From CAWCXF01 sp963799455 (GTDB taxonomy: Bacteria > Pseudomonadota > Alphaproteobacteria > Rhodobacterales > Rhodobacteraceae): a DNA stretch of 64,000 bases. The translations under genes were made by a program, and so were the position numbers. The notes under the pieces are model-generated. The model ran no database searches. It was not told the origin of the DNA and was given only the letters and a program-made list of their open reading frames with translations. The stretch covers positions 1,612,001 through 1,676,000 of the forward strand of contig CAWCXF010000007.1 in NCBI GenBank assembly GCA_963799455.1, in the 5' to 3' direction. Of this stretch, positions 8,555 through 19,758 are shown piece after piece. Each line of letters opens with the position of its first letter. Position 1 is the first letter of the stretch.

Positions 8555-9879
8555 GCGGACGCGCGCTCCTGCGTCCGGCGATGCCGTCGGCGGGGCGCCC
8601 GGCGCGGATCGACCTGCCCGCCCTCGAACGCCGGCTGGCGGCGCTCGCCCCGCCCGGCCCCGAGGAGCCGAAGGCCGCCCCGCTGATCGGATGCCTGCGC
8701 GACGCGGGCCTGCTCTCGGCCTGCGCTCCGCTCGCGCAGGCCGATGCCGACCCGCCCGACGACGGCCCGAGCGCGGGCACCGGCCCGGGCGCGGACGACA
8801 GCACCGGCTTGGGCGCGGGTCCGGGTCGGGCTTGCGATGCGCTCGCGCGGCCCCTCCGGGAGGGGGCCGTGTCCGGGCTCGCCACCAGGGACCATGCGAT
8901 CGCGCGCCCGTGGCCCGGCTCGCCCCCGGCCATCGCCGTCGGCGGCCTCGCGCATCACCCGGCGCGCCCGACGGCGCTCCTGGAGGCCCTGGCGGCGGTC
9001 GGCGCGGCGAGCCTGTCGGCGGGGCGGCTCTTCGAGGGCCATGTCAACGCCCTCAAGCTGGTTGTCCTCCATGCCGAGGGCGAGGCCCGTCGCCGCTGGC
9101 TCGGGGCGGCGCGGCGCGGGGCGCTCTTCGGCGTCTGGGGCGCGGAAGGGCCGGATCCGGTGCGCCTCGACGGCCTGACGCTCAGCGGGCAGAAGCTCTT
9201 CGCCTCGGGCGCCGACGTGATCGACCACGCGATCGTCACCGCCCGGACCGAGGGGGGCCTCCGGCTCGTCGTGCTCAGGGCCGACCGCCTGCGCGGCCGC
9301 CTTCATCCCGGCGAGTGGTCGATGTCGGGCATGAAGGCCACGGCCTCGGGCCGCTGCGACCTCGACGGCCTGGCCGTGGCGCCGGACGACCTCCTCGGGG
9401 CCCCGGGCGACTACCTGCGCGAGCCCCATTTCCAGGGCGGCGTGTGGCGCTACGCCGCCGTCCAGATGGGCGCGATGCGCGCCATGACGCGGGCCGCCGC
9501 GGCGCAGCTCGGCGGGCGCGGCCAGTCGGGCGCGCCGTTGCAGTCGGCGCGGCTGATGCGAATGGTGTCGGCCGTCGAGACCGCGCGGCTGTGGCTGACG
9601 ACGGCCGCCTGCGAGGTCGAGCGCCCGGGCGCGCCGCCCGAGGCGGCGGCGGCGGCGATCCTCGCCCGCCTTCGCGTCGCCGACGAGGCGGTGGCGCTGA
9701 TGGCGGCGATGGACGAGGCGCTCGGGGCCGCGTCGTTCTCCACCTCGCACCCCGTGGAGCGCCCTCGCCGCGACCTCCAGCTCTACCTGCGCCAGGCGGA
9801 CCCCGACGGGCTCGGCCGCGCCGCCATGGCGACGCTGCGCGCCCATCCCGACCTCGCGCGGCGATGGCATCTCTCCTGA
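8551..9879 (+). CDS. Acyl-CoA dehydrogenase-like flavoprotein
   Basis: A 442-residue protein with the ACAD fold layout. It has a helical N-terminus, a middle beta part (LTLSGQKLFASGADVIDHAIV, then WSMSGMKATASGRCDLDGL) and a helical C-terminus ending HPVERPRRDLQLYLRQA. Expected chemistry is FAD-dependent oxidation of an acyl or amine substrate. The C-terminal part is diverged and a catalytic Glu cannot be assigned by eye. It starts with GTG inside the stop of the GT2 gene and ends 16 bases inside the PIG-L gene. An ACAD between a glycosyltransferase and a sugar deacetylase is unusual and suggests a tailoring step rather than fatty-acid breakdown. Confidence 0.75.
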   Translation: MSGRALLRPAMPSAGRPARIDLPALERRLAALAPPGPEEPKAAPLIGCLRDAGLLSACAPLAQADADPPDDGPSAGTGPGADDSTGLGAGPGRACDALARPLREGAVSGLATRDHAIARPWPGSPPAIAVGGLAHHPARPTALLEALAAVGAASLSAGRLFEGHVNALKLVVLHAEGEARRRWLGAARRGALFGVWGAEGPDPVRLDGLTLSGQKLFASGADVIDHAIVTARTEGGLRLVVLRADRLRGRLHPGEWSMSGMKATASGRCDLDGLAVAPDDLLGAPGDYLREPHFQGGVWRYAAVQMGAMRAMTRAAAAQLGGRGQSGAPLQSARLMRMVSAVETARLWLTTAACEVERPGAPPEAAAAAILARLRVADEAVALMAAMDEALGAASFSTSHPVERPRRDLQLYLRQADPDGLGRAAMATLRAHPDLARRWHLS

Positions 9880-10631
9880 GCCCCGCGGAGCCCGCCGCGC
9901 TCGCCCGCGCGCTCGCAGCCCCGACCCCGGTGCTGGCCGCCGCCGCCGTGGCGCCCCGGACGACGGCCGCCGAGCTGCTCGACGGACGCGGCGCCCTGGT
10001 GGTCGTGGCGCCCCATCCCGACGACGAGACGCTGGGCGCGGGCTGCCTGCTGCACGACGCCTTCGCCGCGGGCGCGCGCTGCCGCGTGGTCTGCGTCACC
10101 GACGGCTCGGCCTCGCATCCCGGCTCGCGCGCCTGGGGGCCGGCGCGGATCGCGCGAGCCCGCGCCGCAGAGCTCGACGCCGCCGTGGCGATCCTCGCGC
10201 CAGGCGCGCGGGTGATCCGCCTCGGCTTTCCCGACTGCGGCCTGCCGGCGGGGGGCGAGGCGGCCGGGCGCGCGGCGGGGCGGATCGCCCGGTCGCTCCC
10301 GCCGGGCGCGCTGGTCGCGGTGGCGTGGTCGCGCGACCCGCACGTGGATCACGAGCGCACCGCGGCCCTCGTCCGCCGCGCGGCCGAGGCGCGGCCCGAC
10401 CTGCGGCTGATCGCCTATCCCGTCTGGGGACGCTTCGACCCCCGCGCCGAGGCGTCGGGCGCCCTCGTCCTGCGCGCCAGCCCCGCCGCGCGCCCCGCCA
10501 AGCGCCGGGCGCTCGCCTGCCACGCCACGCAGATGACGCGGCTGATCGACGACGACCCCGAAGGCTTCGTCATGAGCCCCGGCCATCAGGCGCATTTCCT
10601 CGACCACCCGGAGATCCTCCTTGCCCCGTGA
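9864..10631 (+). CDS. PIG-L family N-acetylglucosaminyl deacetylase
   Basis: A 255-residue LmbE/PIG-L type zinc hydrolase. The metal-binding motif VVAPHPDDETLG (His51, Asp53, Asp54) and the downstream DPHVDHERT (His-x-x-His) are both present. Family enzymes remove N-acyl groups from GlcNAc-containing glycolipids or thiols. ATG 9864 overlaps the preceding gene by 16 bases, and its own stop lies 11 bases inside the next gene, so the set is translationally linked. In this setting the likely substrate is an acetylated amino sugar added by the GT2 enzyme. Confidence 0.88.
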   Translation: MASLLSPAEPAALARALAAPTPVLAAAAVAPRTTAAELLDGRGALVVVAPHPDDETLGAGCLLHDAFAAGARCRVVCVTDGSASHPGSRAWGPARIARARAAELDAAVAILAPGARVIRLGFPDCGLPAGGEAAGRAAGRIARSLPPGALVAVAWSRDPHVDHERTAALVRRAAEARPDLRLIAYPVWGRFDPRAEASGALVLRASPAARPAKRRALACHATQMTRLIDDDPEGFVMSPGHQAHFLDHPEILLAP

Positions 10632-11196
10632 GGCGACGCTCGCCCATCTGGCCGCGCTCTACGCCGCAGACCCCGACCCCTGGGGGCACCTCACGCGGCC
10701 CTACGAGCGCGACAAGCACCGCGAGACCGTCGCCGCCGCGGGCCCGGGCCCGTTCGGCGAGGCGGTCGAGATCGGCTGCGGCAACGGCGCGCTCGCGCTC
10801 CGCCTCGCGCCGCTCTGCCGTCGGTTGACCGCGTTGGAGGCCATCCCCGCCGCGCTCGCCGAGGCCCGCCTGCGCCTCGCGCCCCATCTCCATGCGAGGC
10901 TCGTCGAGGGCCGCGCGCCGCGCGACCTGCCCGACCTGCGGCCCGACCTCGTGGTGCTCTCCGAGGTGCTCTACTTCCTGGAGCCGGAGGACATCGACGC
11001 GCTCGCGGCCTGGATCGGGGCCCGAATCACGTCGGGGGGCCGCGTGGTGGCCGTGAACTGGACCGGCCCCACCGGCGAGGCGCTGAGCGGGCGCGAGGCC
11101 GCCGACCGCCTGCGCGCGGGCCTCCCGGCGGGCTGGCATGGCCGTCGCGCCGGGCGGGACGGCTACGTCCTCGACCTGCTGACTCCCGGACGCTGA
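10621..11196 (+). CDS. NodS-like SAM-dependent methyltransferase
   Basis: A 191-residue class I methyltransferase. The N-terminal YAADPDPWGHLTRPYERDKH is the signature of NodS-like proteins, and VEIGCGNGALALRLA is SAM motif I. LVVLSEVLYFLEPEDID corresponds to the later motifs. NodS N-methylates the free amine of a chito-oligosaccharide after NodB deacetylation. Here the enzyme directly follows a PIG-L deacetylase, so N-methylation of a deacetylated sugar is a reasonable inference. TTG 10621 with GGAG about 7 bases upstream is chosen. It is the last gene of the four-gene set. Confidence 0.85.
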   Translation: MPREATLAHLAALYAADPDPWGHLTRPYERDKHRETVAAAGPGPFGEAVEIGCGNGALALRLAPLCRRLTALEAIPAALAEARLRLAPHLHARLVEGRAPRDLPDLRPDLVVLSEVLYFLEPEDIDALAAWIGARITSGGRVVAVNWTGPTGEALSGREAADRLRAGLPAGWHGRRAGRDGYVLDLLTPGR

Positions 11197-11604
11197 GGCG
11201 GGAGGACGGCGGCCGCGCGGCGGGCGCGGGCCCCGCCGGCCGCCGGAAGGATGGCCGCCCCGGGGCGGGCCGCCGCCCTCCAACGCCAGCGCTCCAACGC
11301 TCCGCCGGATTTCCTCCACATTCCTGCCGAGGAATGTCCGATGTTCCGCCGCCATTGCGGCTTCGCGCTGCCGAGCGCGCGTCCGATTCCCGCCCATATT
11401 CGAGCGAACGCCCGATCGAGGTCAATGCGGGATCAACCCTGATGCTCCCCCCGAAGCGGGGGCGATGCCATCCGCACAATTTGCGCCGTAGTCCTCCGCG
11501 AACGCCGCAGCAATGCCGCCATTGCCGACCCGCGATGGGGCGGCTCGGTAATCAGCCTCGCCTATTCATCCCCCGACGAGCGACAGATTGGGGGACAGGC
11601 TGCA
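11197..11604. other. 408-base intergenic region before the beta-helix gene
   Basis: More AT-rich than its surroundings, with no convincing gene. It holds the 20-bp palindrome at 11318-11337 and probably the promoter of the long gene at 11605. No clear -35/-10 pair was picked out. Confidence 0.6.
11318..11337. promoter_or_regulatory. 20-bp inverted repeat, candidate operator
   Basis: ACATTCCTGCCGAGGAATGT: perfect 8-base arms around a 4-base centre. Length and symmetry suit a dimeric regulator (LuxR-type sites are also about 20 bp), or it could be a short hairpin. It lies 268 bases upstream of the beta-helix gene start. No regulator can be assigned. Confidence 0.4.
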
Positions 11605-14600
11605 ATGGCTTCCGCGACGATCACAGTCCGCAATTCGACCGAGCTCAAGGACGCGATGGAGCGGCTCGCCGCCGGCGACGGCGGCACCGTGGTGATGGAG
11701 GCGGGCCGCTACGCCCTCACCCTCACCGACCCGGACGGCTCGCAGACCGACGCGAAGGTGCGCCTGACCTCGGCCGATCCCGAGGATCGGGCCATCCTCA
11801 CCAAGCTCGTCCTCAACGGACGCGAGAACGTGACCGTGGACACCGTCGTGTTCGACTCCTCGGGGACGCAGGTCAGCCCCTATCACCGCGACCTCGAGAT
11901 CGCGGGCTCCGAGGACATCGCGATCCGCGACAGCGTGTTCCGCGGGCAGGCGACCGAGGCGCTCGACGGCACGCCCGGCCAGGTCGCCGGCGTCAACCTC
12001 GCGCTGATCCGCAACTCCGACGGGGTCGAGCTGCGCGACAATTACATGTCGGGCTATTATCAGGGCGTCGCCTTCAAGGACTCCGACAACATCGTCTTCG
12101 CCGGCAACGAGCTGACGCGCTTCCAGGGCGACGGAATCCGTATCGCGGGCGTGCAGGATCTTCTGATCGAGGGCAACTACCTCCACGGGATGCTGGGCAC
12201 CTCGCAGGACATCAACCACTCGGACATGATCCAGTTCTGGGGCACCAACATCGCCCAGAACACCGAGCGCGTGACCATCCGCGACAACGTCATCAACACC
12301 GAGGACGGCCCGGCCTATCAGATGATCTTCGGGCGCAACGAGCACTACGACCGCAACGGCTGGCTCTTCAAGGACATCGTGATCGAGGGCAACCTGCTCT
12401 ACGGCGCGCACTACAACACCATCTCGATCGCCGAGACCGACGGCATGGTGGTGCGAAACAACACGGTGCTGTGGAACCGCGACACCCGCGCGCTCCTGCC
12501 CGGCGGCGAGGAGGGCGGCTCGGTCAACGGCTGGGTGCGCGCGCCCGGCAGCGACAACGCGGTGATCGAGAACAACATCGCCACCAACATCGCCGGCGCG
12601 TCCGGCGCCAACGGGGTCGTCACCTACGACGACGCCAGCGACCCGAACTACTTCGCGCGCCAGTTCGTGAACCTCGACGCCGGCGGCTCGGCCGATCTGC
12701 GCGACCTCTCGCTGCGCCCGGGCAGCGCCTGGGACGGCGTGATGGGCGCGCCGATGACCTGGTCCTCGCGCGCGGTCGCGGAGCTCACCGCCACTGCCTC
12801 GGTGGCGCGCGTGCTCGGCGACCGCTCGCGCATCGTGCTCGACGCGAGCCTCACCCGCGACGCGGCCGGCACGCTGGGCGCCGACGACGCCAGCTTCACC
12901 TGGATCTTCGACGACGGCACGCGCGAGCGCGGCCTCGCGGTCGATCACGACTTCCGCACGCCGGGCGAGCACCGCTACGCCCTCGAGGTCCGCGCCGCGG
13001 ACGGCCGCCTCGACCGCATCGAGCGCACCGTCACGATCGAGGATCCCGACCTGCTGATGATCGACATGTCGGGCGGCAGGCTGCGCGACCTGTCCTCCTA
13101 CGCCACCGGGCTCGCGGCCAAGGGCGGCTCGTTCGAGGACGGCGGCTTCCGGCTCGACGGCCAGAGCCTGATCCAGGTCTCGCGCGCGGCGGGGCACCTG
13201 TTCTCGCTCGACAGCTTCGCGCTGTCGCTGACCTTCGCGCCCGAGGCGGGCACCTCGGGCACGCTCATCGAGCTCAAGAACGCGATGGAGGGTCGCATCA
13301 CCGCCGACGGCCGGTTCGCCTTCGACATCGCCACGACGACGGGGACGTTCAGCCTCGCCACCGACCGCGGCACCGTCTCGGGGACGCAGGCGCGCGAGCT
13401 CGGCGTGATCATGGACGGCGCCGCGGGCGAGCTGCGGCTCGTGGTGGACGGCGAGGTCGCGGCCACGGCGGCGGTCTCGGGGATGACCCGTCCGCTCCAG
13501 AGCTGGGGCCTGGCCATCGGCAACGTCTTCGGCGGCACCAGCGTCAAGGGCGTGGTCAGCGACATCGTCATGCGCGCCGAGCCCGCCCTCGCGCCCGAGC
13601 CCGCCCCCGCGGACGACGGCTCGCTCCTGGCGCGCTTCGACTTCGACGGCGCCGTGGAGGATGCCTCGGGCAACGCGACGAAGGCCGCCCCGATCGCCGG
13701 CGACCTGAGCTTCGGCGAGGGCTCCGACGGGACCGGAGGCTCGGTCGCGCTCGGCGACCGCTTCGACGGTGTGACGCTCGACCGCTCGAACGCGCACCTC
13801 TTCGACCTCGACGCGTTCCAGATCGCCTTCGACCTCCGCCGCGTCGACCTCGACGCGGACGGGCGGGCACAGGGCGGCCAGATCCTGAGCCTGCACAAGG
13901 CCCTCGGCCTGTCGATCGACGACGACGGCGCCATGACCTTCGAGCTGGCCACCACCCGTGGGGAGGCCGTGATCCAGAGCTGGGTGCCGGTGCTGGCGGA
14001 CGAGGCGTGGCACAGCGTCGAGCTGGCCTACGACGCGGATCTGGGCCGGATGCAGCTCGTCGTCGATGACGTGGTGGTGGGCGAGGCTGCGCTGAGCGGG
14101 GCCACGCTGCCCGCCTCGTATTGGGGCCTGACGCTCGGCCGTCTCTGGGGCGGGGAGGCCGAGGCCTATCTCGACGAGCTGCGCATCTCCGACGAGGCGC
14201 GGTTCCGCACGGCGCCCTCCGAGGACGGGGGCGACGAGCTTCGGGCCTATGGGACGCCCGCCTGCGAGGAGTCCGGCTCCGGGGACGCGGTCCTCGCCGA
14301 GCTCGACTTCGACGGCGGTCTCGCCGAGGCCGCCGGCCGCCGGGTCGGCGTCTACGCCAAGGGCGCCCTCGACTTCGCCGACGGCCGCGAGGGCGGGCAG
14401 GCGGTGCGCGTCGGCCCCGACGCCGCGGTGGTGATCGCGCGCGACAACGCGTTCCTCCACGAGCGCGACTCCTTCGCCTTCGCCTTCGACCTCAAGCGTG
14501 ACCAGGGCGACGACGGCGGGCGCGTGCTCCAACTCTACAAGGCGCTCGAGGCCCGCGTCGAGGGCGACGAGCTCGCCTTCACGCTGCGCACCGACGAGGG

Positions 14601-14853
14601 CCGCTTCGATCTGTCCACCAAGGGCGCCGCGCTCGGCGACGACGACTGGCACCGGGTGGAGATCGGCTACGACGACCGCATGGACAGCTTGAGGTTGACG
14701 GTGGACGGCGAGACCGTCTCGACGAGGGCGTCCGGCACCACCGCGCCCGGCACCACCTGGGGCCTGAGCCTCGGCGCGGCCTGGGGCGACAGCGTGGAGG
14801 GTGCCATCGACGACTTCACGATGGCCGCCGCCCCCGACTGGGCGCTGGCCTGA
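11605..14853 (+). CDS. Large beta-helix protein with PKD-like and three LamG-like domains
   Basis: A 1082-residue, strongly acidic protein with no N-terminal signal peptide. Residues ~1-380 show repeating right-handed beta-helix strands (RNSDGVELRDNYMSGYYQGV, later IRDNVIN, VIEGNLLYG, VVRNNTVLWN). Residues ~400-480 look PKD-like (ASFTWIFDDGT and a following beta sandwich). Three related blocks at ~487-665, ~673-870 and ~896-1075 each repeat FSLDSFALSLTF/FDLDAFQIAFDL/FAFAFDLKR and W(G/H)-containing strands typical of concanavalin/LamG folds. Such proteins in Rhodobacterales are often exported by type I systems and act on or bind polysaccharides; that is inference, since no RTX nonapeptides are visible. 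It is most likely monocistronic. Confidence 0.8.
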   Translation: MASATITVRNSTELKDAMERLAAGDGGTVVMEAGRYALTLTDPDGSQTDAKVRLTSADPEDRAILTKLVLNGRENVTVDTVVFDSSGTQVSPYHRDLEIAGSEDIAIRDSVFRGQATEALDGTPGQVAGVNLALIRNSDGVELRDNYMSGYYQGVAFKDSDNIVFAGNELTRFQGDGIRIAGVQDLLIEGNYLHGMLGTSQDINHSDMIQFWGTNIAQNTERVTIRDNVINTEDGPAYQMIFGRNEHYDRNGWLFKDIVIEGNLLYGAHYNTISIAETDGMVVRNNTVLWNRDTRALLPGGEEGGSVNGWVRAPGSDNAVIENNIATNIAGASGANGVVTYDDASDPNYFARQFVNLDAGGSADLRDLSLRPGSAWDGVMGAPMTWSSRAVAELTATASVARVLGDRSRIVLDASLTRDAAGTLGADDASFTWIFDDGTRERGLAVDHDFRTPGEHRYALEVRAADGRLDRIERTVTIEDPDLLMIDMSGGRLRDLSSYATGLAAKGGSFEDGGFRLDGQSLIQVSRAAGHLFSLDSFALSLTFAPEAGTSGTLIELKNAMEGRITADGRFAFDIATTTGTFSLATDRGTVSGTQARELGVIMDGAAGELRLVVDGEVAATAAVSGMTRPLQSWGLAIGNVFGGTSVKGVVSDIVMRAEPALAPEPAPADDGSLLARFDFDGAVEDASGNATKAAPIAGDLSFGEGSDGTGGSVALGDRFDGVTLDRSNAHLFDLDAFQIAFDLRRVDLDADGRAQGGQILSLHKALGLSIDDDGAMTFELATTRGEAVIQSWVPVLADEAWHSVELAYDADLGRMQLVVDDVVVGEAALSGATLPASYWGLTLGRLWGGEAEAYLDELRISDEARFRTAPSEDGGDELRAYGTPACEESGSGDAVLAELDFDGGLAEAAGRRVGVYAKGALDFADGREGGQAVRVGPDAAVVIARDNAFLHERDSFAFAFDLKRDQGDDGGRVLQLYKALEARVEGDELAFTLRTDEGRFDLSTKGAALGDDDWHRVEIGYDDRMDSLRLTVDGETVSTRASGTTAPGTTWGLSLGAAWGDSVEGAIDDFTMAAAPDWALA

Positions 14854-14896
14854 GCGGGCGCCCGGCCGGGGCCTCGAGGGGGTCGCGGGGGCGGCG

Positions 14897-14913
14897 TCCG
14901 GCGGACCGCCGGA
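14897..14913 (+). terminator. Candidate hairpin after the beta-helix gene
   Basis: TCCGGCG-gac-CGCCGGA, perfect 7-base arms, 44 bases after the stop. It has no T run, so intrinsic termination is uncertain. Confidence 0.35.
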
Positions 14914-15307
14914 ACCCTCGGCGCGGCGTCCGTCCCGCCGGGATCGATCCTGCGGCAGGGGGGGCGAGCGGCCTCGCCTTCCGAGCGGGCCTCATCGCTC
15001 GCGGAGGCTCGAAGGGGGGCCGAGGCGGCCGTCACGAGGGCCGATCCCGCCGCCGCCTCCGTCCCGCGTCGTCGCCGCAGGTCGAAGCGGGCGTCCCCCC
15101 CCGCGTGAGGGCCGGGGGATCGGGCCTTCGGCCCTGGAGCGCCTCGCGGCCGCTGGGCGATCGGTCGTGCGACGGCCGCCGTCGCCACCCGTCGCCGGCG
15201 CGGGGAGGCGAGGGGCATCGGGGCCGGCGACCCCTCGGGCGGGCGGCCCTGCGGCATCGGGTCGCCGGACGCCGCCCGGCGGAAGCTCGCTGCGCGCGCG
15301 ATGCGGA
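14914..15307. other. Intergenic GC-rich stretch without a recognised gene
   Basis: Almost 400 bases of low-complexity GC-rich DNA between the beta-helix gene and the FAD gene. Short open frames here have no recognisable motif or start signal. Confidence 0.5.
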
Positions 15308-15335
15308 TCGACCTCCGCCCCCGTGAGGCTATATG
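15308..15335 (+). promoter_or_regulatory. Possible sigma-70 type promoter of the FAD oxidoreductase gene
   Basis: TCGACC and TATATG separated by 16 bases, ending 35 bases before the ATG at 15371. Each box matches 4 of 6 consensus positions, and TATATG stands out in this GC-rich context. Confidence 0.3.
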
Positions 15336-15370
15336 CACGCGCAGCACGAATCGAGCGGGATCCCCCAATC

Positions 15371-17175
<1,805 letters not shown>

Positions 17176-17179
<4 letters not shown>

Positions 17180-17765
17180 GCGGGGGGCTGGGGGAGCAGG
17201 GGCTGGGCGAGCAGGGGCCGGGGCGCACGCTCCACCTGCACATCGGCCTGCCCAAGACCGCCTCGACCTGGCTGCAGGGCGAGGTGTTCACCCGGCTGGG
17301 CCATCTGCGCGTCGTGTGCACGCCGCGCTCGCGGCTCTTCGACGAGCCGGCCGACCGCGCGGCCGAGGGCCGGGTGATGGCCTGCGCGATGCGCCGCTCG
17401 GCGGGCGTGTGGGGCGCCGTGGGGGACGCGGTGATGGGCGAGATGCTGGGCCCGCGCGAGGCTTGGCTCGCCGAGCGCTGCGACCTGCTGATCTCGGACG
17501 AGGCGATCGGGCGCACGGGCAGCCGCCCCGAGCAGCTCGCGGCGCATCTGGGTGCGCTGGCGTGCGTGGGCGCGCGCTGGGGGCTTGGGCGGCTGCGGGT
17601 GATCTGGCTGGTCCGCCGCCAGGACCGGTGGCTGGCCTCGCACTACGCCCAGATGTCGGACCGCAACCCGCACGCCTCGCAGCGCGACTTCGAGGCCTTC
17701 GTGGGGCGGCTCACCGACCCATGGGCCGCGCGCCACGCGCTGGGCGCGCTGCTCGACTACGCCGC
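17176..17765 (+). pseudogene. Sulfotransferase-family gene truncated by an insertion sequence
   Basis: GTG 17176 lies in the stop of the FAD gene. The protein shows TLHLHIGLPKTASTWLQGEV, the PAPS-binding loop pattern of sulfotransferases, and later LRVIWLVRRQDRWLASHYAQ, matching the 3'-phosphate-binding Arg/Ser region. After about 196 residues the frame runs into the left end of the insertion sequence at 17766 and soon stops. The rest of the gene is not found on the other side of the element (19874), so it is cut off rather than simply interrupted. Its partner FAD enzyme may still be active. Confidence 0.75.
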
Positions 17766-17828
17766 GGCCTTGTTGCATGAAGCTTACCCGGGATTCGCAT
17801 CGGGGGTTCAGCGACATAGCTGCTGGGC

Positions 17829-18709
17829 ATGTCCAAGCCTGCACCGGCCCGGTACCGCACCTTGAACTGGTCCGCATACAACGCCGCGCTGCGTGAGCGC
17901 GGGTTGCTGACGGTATGGTTCGACCCGTCGACGCCCTGGCACGCGGCGCCGTCGGGCAAGCGCGGCGGGCAGGCGGTCTACAGCGACGCCGCCATCCAGG
18001 CCTGCCTGACGATCAAGGTGCTGTTCGGCCTCCCGCTCAGGCAGACGACGGGCTTCGTCGCGAGCCTGCTGAAGCTCGCGGGGCTGGACTGGCTGGTGCC
18101 GGACTACTCGACGCTATGCCGCCGGCAGAGGACGCTGGCCGTGCAGTTGCCCTACCGGGGCTCGAACGGGTCGCTGCACCTGCTGGTGGACAGCACCGGG
18201 ATCAAGGTCCGGGGTGAGGGCGAGTGGCATGCGCGCAAGCATGGCGGGGCGCGCAGGCGGGTCTGGCGCAAGGTCCACCTCGCTGTCGACGAGGCGACGC
18301 TCGAGGTCCGGGGTGTCGAGATCACCAGCAGCAATGTCGGCGACGCGCCCGTGCTGCCGGACCTGCTCGGGCAGATCTCGGCGGACGAGCCGATCGTCTC
18401 CGTCACGGCCGACGGCGCCTACGACACGCGCGCCTGCCACGATGCCATCGCGGGCCGGGGGGCAGAGGCCATCGTCCCACCCCGGCGCAACGCCAAGCCG
18501 TGGAAGAGAGACAGCCCAGGGGCGCAAGCGCGGAACGAAGCCCTGCGCGCCATCAAGCGCCTCGGCCGGACCATCTGGCGACGGTGGAGCGGATACCACC
18601 GCCGAAGCCGCGCCGAGACCAAGATGAACTGCATGAAGCGGCTCGGTCAGAAGCTTGCCGCGAGAGATTTCGACCGCCAGACCGCCGAACTCCAAGTCCG
18701 CATCGCCAT
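17829..18709 (+). pseudogene. IS903-type transposase, interrupted near its 3' end
   Basis: DDE transposase of the IS5 family: YSDAAIQACLTIKVLFGLPL, LLVDSTGIKV (first Asp), VTADGAYDT (second Asp) and RSRAETKMN (Glu) are all visible. The frame reads VRIA at 18709, then enters the nested element and adds a false tail to a stop at 18782. The true end (AILNRYTALGIP..., stop at 19817-19819) lies beyond the nested copy from 19759. It differs from the other two copies at many residues, so it is an older or separate lineage. Confidence 0.88.
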
Positions 18710-19758
18710 GGCTCTGTTGCACGGAACGCCTGAAGGCCGAGCTTCCCCTTTCCCCGCGGCGGTCAGCCGACGGGTCGTGTGACGGGGATGCCGAGCGCGG
18801 TATAGCGGTTGAGGATGGCGATGCGGACTTGGAGTTCGGCGGTCTGGCGGTCGAAGTCGCGGGCCATGAGCTTTTGCCCGAGGAGCTTCATGCAGTTCAT
18901 CTTGGTCTCGGCGCGGCTTCGGCGGTGGTATCCGCTCCATCGGCGCCAGATCGTGCGGCCGAGGCGCTTGATGGCGCGCAGAGCCTCGTTCCTCGCTTCT
19001 ACGCCGGGGCTGTCCTTCTCCCAAGGCTTGGCATTTCGCCGGGGCGGGATGACAGCGTCCGCGCCGCGGTTCGCGATGGCGTCGCGGCAGCCGCGGGTGT
19101 CGTAGGCGCCGTCGGCGGTGACCGAGACGATTGGCTCGTTTGCTGGGATCTGGCCGAGCAGGTCCGGTAGCACAGGCCCATCGCCGACGCCGCTGCCGGT
19201 GATCTCGACCGCGCGGACCTCGAGTGTCACCTCGTCGACGGCGAGGTGGACCTTTCGCCAGATCCGTCTGCGCGCCCCGCCATGCTTGCGCGCGTGCCAT
19301 TCCCCCTCGCCTCGGACCTTGATGCCCGTGCTGTCCACGAGCAGGTGCAGCGGGCCGCCGCTGCCCCGGTAGGGCAGCTGAACGGCCAAGGTCTTCTGCC
19401 GTCGGCAGAGCGTCGAGAAGTCCGGCACCGGCCAGTCGAGCCCCGCGAACTTCAGAAGGCTCGCGACGAAGCCGGTCGTCTGGCGAAGCGGCAGGCCGAA
19501 CAGCACCTTGATCGTCAGGCAAGCCTGGATCGCGGCGTCGCTGTAGACCGGCTGGCCGCCGCGCTTGCCCGATGGCGCCGCGTGCCAGGGCGTCGAAGGG
19601 TCGAACCAGACGGTCAGCGATCCACGCTCACGCAGCGACGCGTTGTAGGCGGACCAGTTCAGGGTGCGGTAGCGCGTCGGGGCAGGCTTGGACATGACGC
19701 CCAGCTATGCCGCTGGACCGGCAATGTGAATCCCGGGCAGGCTTCGTGCAACAAGGCC
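18710..19758 (-). mobile_element. IS5-family (IS903-type) element nested in the first copy
   Basis: A complete 1049-bp element. The ends read GGCTCTGTTGCACGGA at 18710 and GGCCTTGTTGCACGAAGC on the opposite strand at 19758. It carries one transposase on the minus strand and is flanked by a perfect 9-bp duplication. Its transposase is identical in sequence to that of the copy at 32509-33557, which lies in the opposite orientation. Confidence 0.93.
18763..19695 (-). CDS. IS903-type DDE transposase (nested copy)
   Basis: A 310-residue intact transposase with the same DDE residues as described for the interrupted copy, and a complete C-terminus ending NRYTALGIPVTRPVG. It begins MSKPAPTRYRTLNWSAYNAS. 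Because the open frame and both ends are whole, the element is probably still mobile. It is identical over its length to the transposase at 32572-33504. Confidence 0.95.
   Translation of the reverse strand: MSKPAPTRYRTLNWSAYNASLRERGSLTVWFDPSTPWHAAPSGKRGGQPVYSDAAIQACLTIKVLFGLPLRQTTGFVASLLKFAGLDWPVPDFSTLCRRQKTLAVQLPYRGSGGPLHLLVDSTGIKVRGEGEWHARKHGGARRRIWRKVHLAVDEVTLEVRAVEITGSGVGDGPVLPDLLGQIPANEPIVSVTADGAYDTRGCRDAIANRGADAVIPPRRNAKPWEKDSPGVEARNEALRAIKRLGRTIWRRWSGYHRRSRAETKMNCMKLLGQKLMARDFDRQTAELQVRIAILNRYTALGIPVTRPVG

Noticed and set aside
11566..14652. A 1028-codon minus-strand frame opposite the beta-helix gene
   Set aside because: Antisense shadow; the plus-strand protein has clear beta-helix and LamG-like repeats.
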